NCBI GenBank assembly: GCA_015847255.1
Contig: JADLZK010005571.1
Coordinates: 1 to 64,000, forward strand
Direction: 5' to 3'
Length of the DNA stretch: 64,000 bases
DNA from: Hyparrhenia diplandra
Taxonomy: Eukaryota > Streptophyta > Magnoliopsida > Poales > Poaceae
How positions within the stretch are numbered: position 1 is the first letter of the stretch; each line of letters starts with the position of its first letter. Positions 22,762 through 32,119 of the stretch are shown here, piece after piece. The notes beneath the pieces are model-generated. The model saw only the letters and a list, made by a program, of their open reading frames with translations. It ran no database searches and had not been told where the DNA came from. Position numbers and translations under genes: made by a program.

Positions 22762-23990
22762 CTTATTCCCCTCTGGTAAAATAGTGTCACCAAGGACTCG
22801 TAACAGGTCATCGAAGGCGGTGTTCGACCACCCGCGGGCGAGCCTTCGGCATCAACATCATTAGGTTAAAACGTAGCACCGTGCAATGCTTCGGACATTT
22901 GCCGTCATCGTTGTAGAGGGATCAATTGCCGCCTGCTTCATCTGTCTGAAATTCTCCAGCCACCTTGGATTGCCAAACAGAAGGTCATCTTCATCTTTAA
23001 GGTTAACAATATCCTCGAAAAGCTCAGCATCCTCGGGCGACATCTCATCAACTACCGTATGCTCACCATCATCTTCACCTCCATCATCTTCTGGCAAGTT
23101 TTCAAGCAGATCATTTACCATGATGTAATCACGATTCTCAATGTCATCGTCAACGCTATCGGGCCGCTCTTGCTCCGGGCCGATGATGAGGGTTGTTGTC
23201 GTCCGTCATCCACCATTTGCCGTCGATGAACGGCGGCTTTTCGGTTCTCTTTCGCCATGATACTTCCACAAGGTGTACCTCGGCTCCCTCGATGAAACCA
23301 TACCGTATCAAGTGCGACATCACATCATCATCCTTAAGTAAGAACATGTTCTTGCGGTGATGGCACAGGCGGACCATTTCTTCCCGACCACGACTTATTC
23401 GATGCTTACAGCGCAATGGGCATAAACTTTTTTTCACATCATCAAAGAAAGACATTGTAAACCTCGACTGCGTACATCCAATCCCCTGTCCATGACGATG
23501 GGCCCGATCACGAAAACCGAGAGAACAAGAGAGAAAAGTAAATTAAGTCATCACCAAAAGGGTATAAGAGTAGATTTCAACTAAATGAGCACCTTAATTA
23601 TTAATTAATTAAGTCATGGCCATTGAAAGACTAGGGAGAGTGTAATTAAGAAGTGAAAACACCAAAAGAGAGATATGAGAGTATATTTCTACTAAATTAA
23701 CACCTAAGTCATGCCAAGAGGGAGAGATTAAGGTAGTAGAATAAGAATCACCAAAATTAGGAGCTAATAGCACCTAAATGTTGCTCCTCTCTTCTAATTT
23801 TGAATCTAGATCTCAAAACTCAATTGGGGAGAAAAATTGGGGAGGGAGAGTAAACATACCCCTCTTGCGGTGCCAAACTTCAACAAATCCAAGGGCAAAA
23901 CCCCCCCCAAAATGGCGTTTTTAGGGTTTTGGAGCTCAAAACCCTAAAAAATGGAGGAGACCCACGGGGGAAGAAGAGGGGCTGCCTGGC

Positions 23991-23999
23991 TTATTTATA
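23991..23999 (-). promoter_or_regulatory. TATA box of the CACTA element (TNP2 promoter)
   Basis: The minus strand reads GCTATAAATAAGCC about 10 bases inside the last subterminal repeat. A leader ending in ...GGTTTTGCCCTTGG and a probable intron precede the start codon at 23455. Confidence 0.65.
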
Positions 24000-24009
24000 G
24001 CATAGACTC

Positions 24010-24235
24010 TACCGTCACGGTTATTTAAAAAAAAAACATAGCGGTTAACAAAAACCGCAAGCGGTAAATGGGGATTAACCGTTGTGGTTTTTGTTAAATA
24101 ACCGCGAACGGTTAATTGATTTACCGTTGCGGTTATTCTCCTCACGAGGGGGCTGATCGGGCGCCGATTTACCGTTCTGCGGTTTTCCAAATAACCGCAA
24201 CGGTTAATGTTTTGGAAGTGCAACGGTAAATCAAA
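24010..24235. repeat. Right (5') subterminal repeat array of the CACTA element
   Basis: Multiple copies of ACCGTTGCGGTT and AACCGCAACGGTTA in both orientations, matching those at 13101-13395 and 19430-19520. Confidence 0.88.
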
Positions 24236-24247
24236 TGTGTAGTAGTG
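24221..24247 (-). repeat. Right terminal inverted repeat of the CACTA element
   Basis: The reverse complement begins CACTACTACACATTTGATTT and continues ACCGTTG. It matches the left terminus apart from the five or six bases after CACTACTAC. Confidence 0.9.
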
Positions 24248-24250
24248 TGT

Positions 24251-24560
24251 ATGTTGACCCTCCTTAACGCATGTTTTATGACCGTCAATATGCATCTAAA
24301 TTAATATAAAAGGCAATATTCCATGGCATATCATAATGAAATATTATTTATCCGATGAGTTCTACGAGTTTTGGTTTTTCAAGATGTTTTGCAGGAATTC
24401 TCAATTTATCACCAAAATGAAAGTATCTCAAATGATAAAACGGAGCACACCATTGCGAAGAGCTCGTCGCTACTGATCAAAATGGACATATCATTTGATA
24501 TATTTGGACCCGGAGTGAAAAGATATGAGATGAAGAAAAATCGCATGAAATAAGAGATCC
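24251..24560. other. Repeat DNA right of the CACTA element; no gene
   Basis: AT-rich sequence continuing the host repeat broken at 13076. It includes TCTCAATTTATCACCAAAATG, typical of grass retroelement untranslated sequence, but I cannot assign a family. Confidence 0.35.
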
Positions 24561-24564
24561 TAGA

Positions 24565-25934
24565 CGTCTACAATGCCATGCATGGCCTATTGGAGCTCGA
24601 CACGTGGCAGCTGCTCACCCACGTGCAGGACCCCTTTGTCGGCGCCCGACACGTAGCAAAGACGTGTGCGCGGTTTTGAGAATTCAAACTCACGGCCAAT
24701 GGAAACGCGACACGTGGCGGCGGGCGGTTTCATCCGCCGCGGCGTTTTTTACGGCGGCGGGACACGTGGCGTAGCGGGGCGCGATGCGGGAGGCGGTGCC
24801 GCGGTTGGCGTGGCTGGACCGGCGGTTCGGCGGTTTTGGCCCAGATTGAACCATGGTTTTCGCCCGTAAATGCAGATTCAACAAAGATCGATCGGTTCAC
24901 ATCCGGTTCACCACCTTCCTAACCGGTTCCCGCCCGGTTTCGACACATTTCGGGAGTGAAATATTCTCCCACCTACTAGGAGGCGGTTGCATGCCCAGGA
25001 GGTCGGTTTTAGGCTAGAGACAAGGAGAGCCCTCCATTCTCTCCCTCTCTTCTCTATATAAAGAGGCCATTGCCTCTCTTGTAAACATCATCCCGCACTT
25101 GATCATTCAATAAACTCACGCACACAACACACATTCATTCACGCACACATTCACTTGATCACTTTCACACTTCCATATACACAAGAGAGATGTGAAGAAG
25201 AGCAAGTTAGTTTAGGGAGTGAGTGAGGAAGAGTTAGAAGGAATTCCGGAGTGTCGGTTTCCTCTACTCTGTGTACAAGGCGTGCCTCGTACATCGGGTG
25301 GACGGAGTGCCAGACCTGTCGGCTCCCTCTACACTTGTACCTCTACGGTCATTCTACTATTTGGAGTAAGAACTATCATTGTTTATCTTTCGGTATTAAG
25401 TTCTTGAGCAAGTTATCTTTATTCATTATATTACTTGCGGGATCGTTGTTCGTCCTTGTGACGAGTGCTCTAGTAGAAGGGCCTCGCTAGTTGGGTCACC
25501 CTTGAGCTCACGCTAGAGTAGTAGAAGATATCATAGGCGTGGTGTCTAGGTTATCATCTACCTTCGTTTGCCTCGAACTCGTACGGTTGAGGTGGTAGGC
25601 GGCAGGTGGTGACAGCCTTGTCCGTCCCTTGTAATCCCCCACGTTAGTGTTCGGCATAGAGCTGTAGGCCGGCAACGCTTGGCAGACCAGGTGTTATCCG
25701 GTGCCCAAAGTGAGTCTATAGTGACAAGGATATCTCTGCCAGGATCTTTACCATTAGAAAACCTCACTACCCATGATACTCTTCATCTCATCTTTCGGGG
25801 AGAACTAGTTTGCAGACTTTACACCCGTTCCCTGAGGAAAATATGATACCCTGAATACTTCCGGGTGAAGTGCTATAATGGTACTTTCCATGCGCTTGCG
25901 GACTTTGCTGCTTACGCTAAGAAATACCAACAAC
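24565..25934 (+). mobile_element. Athila-type LTR, plus orientation, apparently solo
   Basis: The reverse complement of 25490-25934 aligns with 60369-61000 (TGTTGGTATTTC..AAAGTACCATTATAGCACTTCACC, GATAACACCTGGTCT, ATTACAAGGGACGGACA, ACCTCAACCGTACGAGTTCGAGGC). The right end is AAATACCAACA. A TATA-containing stretch, CTCTATATAAAGAGGCC, lies near 25052. No primer-binding site follows the right end, so no interior is attached. The hexamer GACGTC lies just outside both proposed ends (near 24560 and 25935) and could be a target duplication, but the left end TACAATG is not a canonical TG, so that edge is uncertain. Confidence 0.6.
25052..25060 (+). promoter_or_regulatory. TATA box of the LTR
   Basis: CTCTATATAAAGAGGCC, about 880 bases before the LTR end, followed by a CA-rich leader (ACTCACGCACACAACACAC). 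The layout fits an LTR promoter. Confidence 0.5.
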
Positions 25935-25939
25935 AGACG

Positions 25940-26900
25940 TCGTCGGAATCCTGCAATGCAGCGAGCTTGGCAAGATTCGTATTTAACACACCTTTTCCTG
26001 CCGCTTTTGTATCGACTTTTACGCCCTTATTTCCCCTCATGTGTCGTCTTCGTTCGTCCTCCCTCTTATCCGTGCGTCCTTCCACTGTCAGCCTGTGATT
26101 TAGAATGAAGGAAAAAGGAAGGGTCTTAATCGCCAAAAGGTGGGTTAGTTTGAAGATTGTCACGGCGAGAGGTCGATGCCGCGGTGGTGGTTGTCGATTG
26201 AGGCGCATGCTTGTGGACACAGGGTCAGGCTTCCTGTGAGTCAATGTCGAGGCGGCGTAGCTCGGCTTGGCGAAGATGGCGACACACTTGAAGCTCCGGC
26301 CAGCGGGGTCATGCTGACATCCTTTAGAAAGGGCATGTAGTCGCCCACCAGTGGAAGCGTGTGAGCGTCTCCCAGGCGAGCGTGGCCTTGGAATGCGTTG
26401 CTCTTGAGCGGCGGTCGCTCGGCATTCGATTGACAGCGGCCCCGCCATCGGGTGCTGCGTGGGGAGGTCCCGGCAATGAGATCGTCCCTTGCGGCCGATG
26501 ATGCGTGGTGCCTCTAGGCATGTCACGGTTCTTCGTGAGCAACGACGGCCCGAGCTTGGAGATGCGACCGTATTAGCCCGCAGCGGGCCTTGCATGGTGT
26601 TGAGCGAGCGGGCTTGGTCTCCGGCGACAAGCGGCCGGGACCGGCCGCACACCTCGCATCTCGGCGTGGTGCGCATGCATGCCACTCTTGGCCGCGGACC
26701 GTGATCGACCGACTCGCCGTCGGGCGACCGTGATCACGGGCGTCCCCATCAGCCGTGCGAGGGAGAATGAAACTTCGACGGGTGCCTGGCCCCGGAGGCC
26801 GAGCCCCGGCTGGTAGCAAATGTGGGCCTGGAGTCGAATGGCCTCGACATCCATCTGGCCTAGTGAGGCAAGAAGGAAAAGAAGGCAACATTGTAGTTTT
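25940..26900 (-). pseudogene. Degraded gag-leader region of the minus-strand gypsy element
   Basis: The minus strand has overlapping frames of 257 codons (25912-26685) and 188 codons (26573-27139). A candidate start is MDVEAIRLQAHICYQP (about 26854), 170 bases inside the PBS. No Gag core or zinc knuckle is recognisable, and composition is Arg/Pro/Ser-rich as in shifted GC-rich coding DNA. I place it as gag by position only. Confidence 0.35.
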
Positions 26901-27008
26901 AGCTCACGAAGTTCCCAGCTCACGAGCTTGACAATACTTGGTCGGGAGGATTGAAATTTTGAAATCGGGTACCAAGTCCGATGGGAAGAAGAGTTTGACA
27001 CGCAGTGG

Positions 27009-27027
27009 CCCCCTACCTGGCGTGCCA
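27009..27027 (-). promoter_or_regulatory. Primer-binding site of the minus-strand gypsy element
   Basis: After the LTR end CCGACA and a GT spacer, the minus strand reads TGGCACGCCAGGTAGGGGG. It is nearly identical to the PBS at 40092-40110 of the Tat element. Confidence 0.8.
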
Positions 27028-27029
27028 AC

Positions 27030-28110
27030 TGTCGGTATTTTGAAAACCGGGGCCTGTTAGGCAACCGACTAGTGAAAAATGTCGCATGCCCTCCGACTCC
27101 GGGTGGTGTGCGGGAAAACCATAAGAAAGAGAAAGACATGAGATTTATCCTAGTTCAGGCACGGATGCCCTACATCCAGCGGTGAGAGCGTCCTCATGTT
27201 ATCCTGCACGGAAGTGCTCATAGTAGGGGCATTACAAGCCTGTGAGAGAGGAGCCAGGGCTCCAAGTCTCGTGAGGGTGAGAGGAAGAAGAAGGAGGAAG
27301 TGTCGAGGGAGAGACGACGGGGGCGAAGGCGTGTTGTGATGCCTCCGCTCGTGTCCGGGCGCAGTGCGTCAGGTGTGCTGGCCTTGCCGGTGCCGACACT
27401 CCCTTTTATAGCTAAAGGGAGGGCCCCGCATTTACAATTTGTGATGATTTCCTATTCTAGGTGTAATATCGTGCCATGTTCGCCTACCGCTAGCCTGGGT
27501 ATGATTGCGGAGACGATCATCATGGTCTTCTTAATACGGTTGCGAGGGGCGATCTTTGTGCATCCTAATCCGAGGCCCTGCACAGTGGCCCGTGCGGGTT
27601 CAAATCATCATGTGAGATTTGCCTCACGGCTCGATTGTGTGGGGCCTGATGGGACGCGACACCATAGACTTGTCATGGCCGGCAAGTCTGCAGGTAGGGT
27701 TATGATGGCGTGGGAACAGAGCACTGCAGAGCATGGTGGCAGTGGCATCTTTTGCCAGTTTGACGGCCGTAGCAGCGGGATTCGTGGGTCATCATGATGC
27801 ATAAATCTTGCCGCCCGGGGAACGCATCATTGCCTTATCTTCAAAGGGATGGGCACGAGCCGAGGCCCTTGTATCAACTCCTTCTGGTGAAGGAAAGAAG
27901 CACAGGCTCGGTCCCTTGCTTACAGGCTCAGGCGAGGCAAAACCTGAGCTGAGGCCTGTGCTCGCGGGGGTCCTACGTGGGCCACCCTTGAGTGAACCCC
28001 GGACCGTATCCGTGGATCATCATCCCATGATGCCCCCTTCCTTTTTATATGATCTCAATTCTTAGGGCTTCATGAGCCCCTCTTGGGGGTCTATTTTTTA
28101 GAACCCAACA
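27030..28110 (-). repeat. LTR of the minus-strand gypsy element (1.08 kb)
   Basis: In minus sense it starts TGTTGGGTTCTAAAAAATAG and ends GTTTTCAAAATACCGACA, canonical TG..CA ends. A TATA box lies at 27403-27412. The PBS follows immediately. Confidence 0.75.
27403..27412 (-). promoter_or_regulatory. TATA box of the minus-strand LTR
   Basis: The minus strand reads GCTATAAAAGGGAG, a strong TATA element about 370 bases before the LTR end. Confidence 0.6.
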
Positions 28111-28112
28111 CT

Positions 28113-29080
28113 ATTGTACATTAACCGGGTGCCCATGGGGCTGTGGTGTCTGCATCGAACACTCTACAGTACATATTGTCTCTCACCTCGGATTCCCTCA
28201 CCTCACTCTCTCTCTCTCTCTCTCTCTCTCTCGTAGTCTGTCGTCTATTCCTTCTCCCATACTACTAGTAGTACCGTGTACTAGTACCACTCTTCTCCCA
28301 TCTTCTCTGTCCTGACTTTCCAAACTCATCTCACCAAACAAGAGTAGAGAGCGGTCCGACATAGGGGTCTACCTAGTGTCTCCATCTTGGGCAGGTGCAC
28401 CTCTTTATCACAGCCATGCAGCTAGACATGGTTTTTCATGTGGTTCTAGAAACAAGCAAATACGTAAGTTTTTTGTTTGGTGGTTGCAGATCTTGGGTCC
28501 ATTGTGGGGCCTCCGTGGCCCTGGTGGCGGCTACGGTGAGGTCGTGCTATCGTCTTGACTTCCTAACCGAGGATCCCGACTGGCGTGGGAGCGCGGCGGT
28601 GAACGAGGCATTTATCGCTGTGTTCGACAGATTGTCGACGCCATCGTCTGTGAAGTCCCGGCCGCTCGGATCTCCGGTGTTTTACTAGTGCGTGGGGCGG
28701 AGGCCGAAGAAAATGTCGCAAGAGAAGCACATCTTCTTGGGTAACCACCGAAATCTAGATTGTAAAGTGCATTATCCTTCCTTTTTTGAAGGGTTTTTTT
28801 GAATGGCTCTAAAAAGGTTTTGTTTTGTCTTGCATATCTATGTGACTCATACTATCTAGCTTGTACAACGTTGCTCAATAATTTTGTTGTCATAAATACC
28901 TTTTCCCGATTCATCCTAGGTACAAACACAAAGACCTACGCGGGAGATTATAAAAGGATGGGGAGGAGGTTGAAGAAAATGTTGCAAGAAAAGCACATCT
29001 TCTTTGGTAAATGACGAATCTATTCACAAAGTGCATTTCATTTTTTGAATGTGCGCTTTATTAATATGAGATAGTTTCTA
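28113..29080. repeat. Direct duplication, copy A
   Basis: It shares with 30744-31510, in the same order, GGTGCCCATGGGGC, AACACTCTA..GT.CATATTGTCTCTCAC, CTTCTCCCATACTA, CAGGTGCACCTCTTTATCAC, TCCCGGCCGCTC, AAGAAAATGTCGCAA and ACAAAGACCTACGCGGGAGA. The copy contains a (CT)n microsatellite. No reading frame is preserved in both copies. It begins right next to the gypsy LTR end at 28110. Confidence 0.75.
28204..28232. repeat. (CT)n microsatellite
   Basis: About 14 CT dinucleotides in copy A of the duplication; the partner copy has only a few. Confidence 0.95.
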
Positions 29081-30743
29081 TGAAGTTGCTCTTACATAGT
29101 TTCTATTTTAAAGTTTGGCTAAATCATACATTTAGCTAACTACTTTTACCAACTCTCTTGGGCGCCCGGGGTTGGAGGTCACCGGCGGGGCTGCTCCCCT
29201 CCCCGCCCGCACCTTGATGAGTTGGTCGAGCATTTTTTGAGTCGCGCTTCGACTGCCACACCGAGGAGTTCCTGCCGGTGCGGTTCAAGCCTCCGCGAGA
29301 CGGCACCGGCCGGCGGAGGGAGCAATGCATGTCGTCGGGCGGGCTCGGCTGCCCCAGCGCTAGAGAGGGGCTCACGGCCATAGGACTATAGTCTCCGTGT
29401 AGGTCTTGAGCCCTGGTCAAGCCCATGGCTAGCGCTTAAGACCTCGCGTTGGAGATTATAATCCTACTAAGGGCCGCAAGCGTCTCGATGGTGTCATCGC
29501 GTCCCTACTCGAACGGACCCAAGGGACGCCCATATATGTCTTCGTAGCTTAGGTCTTTCTTCCTCTCTTTGACAATGTTCGCTTGCTCTTGCTTCATCTT
29601 GTTTCAAAGCTTGTTATGTCTCACGGAATACTATTAAATCGGCCTAAAATCAGGCGTTAGCGAACAACTTTGTTTCTCCGTAATGTTATTATATTATCAA
29701 AAATTTGTTCAAATTTGGAATTCTCTTGCTCTCCAAGAATCTGTATCAAACCTATATTGCTAGTTTGTGCATTGTGGCTCAACAAATGAATTCAGCTTGA
29801 TTTATTCCGTAAAGAGCCAAATTTTGGCCTTGTGTTGAAACAAATTAGGCAGCAAAGGATCAAATGGAGACAGCAGGTGGTGCTGATTTGGTGTGAGAGA
29901 AAGCCTTTGTTGGGTCGATGGTTGAACCAGCCCGGCCGAACAAGCTCGCATCGAACACTCTCTTGTACTACATATTATTACCTCATTCTCGTCTCTCTCT
30001 CTCTGCCGCATCGAGCAGGGATGTCAAATAACTCCATACGTGGGCCCCGATGAGCAGTAGTGTTCGGGCATGTCATGATTACGATTCTCGCGGACCCATC
30101 TTGCGAAAAAAAAAGGAGTCCGTAGGATCAATGCAGTGCGAGATGACACTGCGTGGCTTTGCACCAAGGATGGACGGAACGACGAGTTTTATATTCCCAA
30201 AAAGTTTTGACCAAAACCTTTTCCAACAATACTTTTATGGGGACTTGTGCGGCCCGTGAGCGTGAGCCGACCCGACCATGGGAACATGAACGCTTCTGGT
30301 TCCGTGTCGCAGAAGTGTCAGATTAATGATGGATTAAGTATAGTGAAAATATTTGTCTCGCGGTTTCCATGCGGGTTATGAAGTTAGTTTTTTAATTAGT
30401 CCCCGAAAACTCTTTCTAAAATCTGGTCAAACAACCGATGTCACACTCCAAAAATTTTCACTCCAATGTTTTTCACCAACTAAACACGCCATAAATTATT
30501 TATAGCTCTTGACTCACCCGTCTGTGAGACCGGGCGCACGACAGTGCCGCCATTCCTCGTCCTCGGGGTTGAAGAACTCGATTTCTATTTTTAATCAAGG
30601 CCAAAAGCCTAAAACAGTCTTTCTCCCTCCTATTAACTCCAAATTATGTTTCAAATTCGAAATAGTACACAAGTTATAGTCGCCTTAGCGAACATGCGTT
30701 TGAAGTAGTATGGAGATTAAGATGCAAAAATGTGTTGCCCTCT
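29081..30743. other. Spacer between the duplicated segments; no gene
   Basis: It holds a GC-rich stretch at 29150-29450 with a 96-codon minus-strand frame of no recognisable family. A partial third copy of the duplicated leader (CATCGAACACTCT..ACATATT..CTCTCTCTCTC) lies at 29950-30010. Confidence 0.4.
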
Positions 30744-31510
30744 TGTACGACATTAGGGTGCCCATGGGGCCATGGTGTCTGAATTGAACACTCTATAGTG
30801 CATATTGTCTCTCACACCTTGGATCCCCTCACCTCACTCTCTCTCTTGAAGTCTCTCGTCTCTTCCTTCTCCCATACTAGTACTAACTACTAGTACTAGT
30901 AGTAGTACTGCTACTCTTCTCCCCTCTTTTGCTGACTTCCAAACTCTTCTCACCAAACAAAGACTAGAGAGTGGTCTGACATAGGGGTGTGCCTCGCGTC
31001 TCCATCCTGGGCAGGTGCACCTCTTTATCACACCCATGCAGCTAGATATGATTTTTTCATGTGGTTTTTGAAACAGCAAATACAGAAGTTTTTTTTTTTG
31101 TTTTTGGTAGTTGCAGATCTGGATCGAGTCCCGGCCGCTCAGATCTTGACTTCATGTGGTCTCTAAAGTCCCGGCCGCTCAGATCTCTAGTCTTTTAACT
31201 AGTGTTGGGTTGGGGAGGAGGCCGAAGAAAATGTCGCAAAAGAAGCACATCTTCTTGGGTAAACACCGCTCAGATCTCTGAAATGCATTTCCTTTTTTGA
31301 AGGTTTTTAGTGGCTCTAAAAAGGTTTTGTTTTTGTCTTGCATATCTTTGTGATTCATGCTAGCTTGTACAACCACAAAGACCTACGCGGGAGATTATAA
31401 AAGGATGGGGATGAGCTCGAAGAAAATGTTGCAAGAAAAGTCACCCAGAACGCCTAATCTAATCCCAAAGTGCGAGTTCATTTTGAATGTACGCTTTATT
31501 AATATTATTA
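30744..31510. repeat. Direct duplication, copy B
   Basis: Second copy of the 28113-29080 segment, shortened by several internal deletions (for example the region corresponding to 28490-28660 is mostly absent). Confidence 0.75.
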
Positions 31511-31559
31511 ATATGAGATATTAGAACGGATTAATAAATATAAGGTAAATAATCCCTTG

Positions 31560-32119
31560 AGCTCCTCCGTCTGGCCCGGCCGCCGCGCCGCCGCTTCCTC
31601 CTTCCGGCTCAGATTCATCCGTCCGGACTCGGGACCTCCTCGTGCTCGTCTACTTCGGCTCCCTCTTCCACATCAAAGCGACAAAGCGACATCGCCTCGA
31701 TGTACATATGTGAGCAGGAGGCACTAGCAAGATGTAAAACCCGATGTGAGGTGGTTGTGTGGTTTCTCATGCACTTGGAGCGGGAAAGACACGACTAGCA
31801 ATCACATTTGTTCAATCATACCTTGAGGTTTTCCCGCATGTTCATCATGGGGAGAGAGGGAGCCTCGGTCGGCCGGGGAGGGGTGGCACGGTGTGCCACG
31901 GGGCGCTGGCGTAGGGCGAGGGCAAGCCGGCATGGCTGCGGCGAAGATGCACGCAGCGCACAAGGCGGCCAGGGAGGGGGGGGCAATTGCCGCCGAGCTC
32001 GAGCGTAAGTTGATGCTCACGAAAGCACTGCTTTCTTACAATGGTTGGCATGTTTATGATTGTTAGGTACATCATGCTCGACCACCACTGACACATTCTT
32101 GGAGAGGTGCAGGCATTTG
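31560..32119. other. GC-rich gene-leader-like fragment; gene not identified
   Basis: Proline/arginine-codon-rich DNA, then ATGGCTGCGGCGAAGATGCA at 31933. It opens a frame MAAAKMHAAHKAAREGG..AAELER that runs into a consensus splice donor, GAGCGTAAGTTG, at about 32001. It could be a captured first exon. I do not recognise the protein. It is cut at 32120 by the giant LTR. Confidence 0.3.

Larger units (their letters stand above)
19898..23455 (-). pseudogene. TNP2-like transposase gene of the CACTA element (broken)
   Basis: It reads right to left and starts at MSFFDDVKK (23455), just after a splice acceptor (TACGCAG). Blocks in order: a transposase-associated N-terminal domain (LRCKHRISRG..MSHLIRYGFIEGAEVH, 23156-23455); an acidic linker followed by NPRWLENFRQMKQAAI (22861-23121); the TNP2 core with KFHACPNHCILYRGQY, IPALAVWYQPV and NNGMNPFGDLGS (22165-22761); YPALF..GCPVC..MWHRRFLYKKHRYR (21726-22055); HAIDGMHLQKNVFESLI..DGLKSRQDLKDMGI (21192-21530); DUF4218-like LPPSFFDIMPHLMMHMVDQI (20813-21070); and DUF4216-like YYGQIQEIWELDY (20190-20519). 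Several frameshifts and stops separate the blocks (for example at 22300-22450 and 21530-21600). The protein would bind and cut the CACTA termini. This is the standard domain order for plant TNP2. Confidence 0.82.
13077..24247 (-). mobile_element. CACTA (En/Spm) DNA transposon, 11.2 kb, transcribed leftward
   Basis: Terminal inverted repeats of about 27 bp begin CACTACTAC and share TGATTTACCGTTG after a short variable stretch. The 3-bp flanks are CGT (13074-13076) and TGT (24248-24250), a one-transition mismatch to a normal 3-bp target duplication. Subterminal arrays of the motif AACCGCAACGGTTA and variants lie at 13101-13395 and 24010-24235, as expected for binding sites of the element's accessory protein. 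Two genes lie on the minus strand: a TNP2-like transposase (about 19.9-23.5 kb) and a TNP1/TNPA-like gene (about 13.5-17.5 kb). An extra subterminal-type cluster sits between them at 19430-19520. The reading frames are broken, so this copy is probably immobile. Confidence 0.9.
25935..28110 (-). mobile_element. 5' portion of a minus-strand Ty3/gypsy element
   Basis: An LTR (27030-28110) is followed on the minus strand by a PBS (27027-27009) and a degraded gag-like region running to the solo LTR at 25934. The partner LTR is not in the adjacent sequence, so the element is truncated or cut by later insertions. The PBS and LTR ends resemble those of the large Tat element at 39615, suggesting the same broad lineage. 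Confidence 0.7.

Noticed and set aside
24247..25934. A target duplication GACGTC for the Athila-type solo LTR taken as proven
   Set aside because: The left end is not a canonical TG and the match is a short palindrome, so it is kept only as a possibility.
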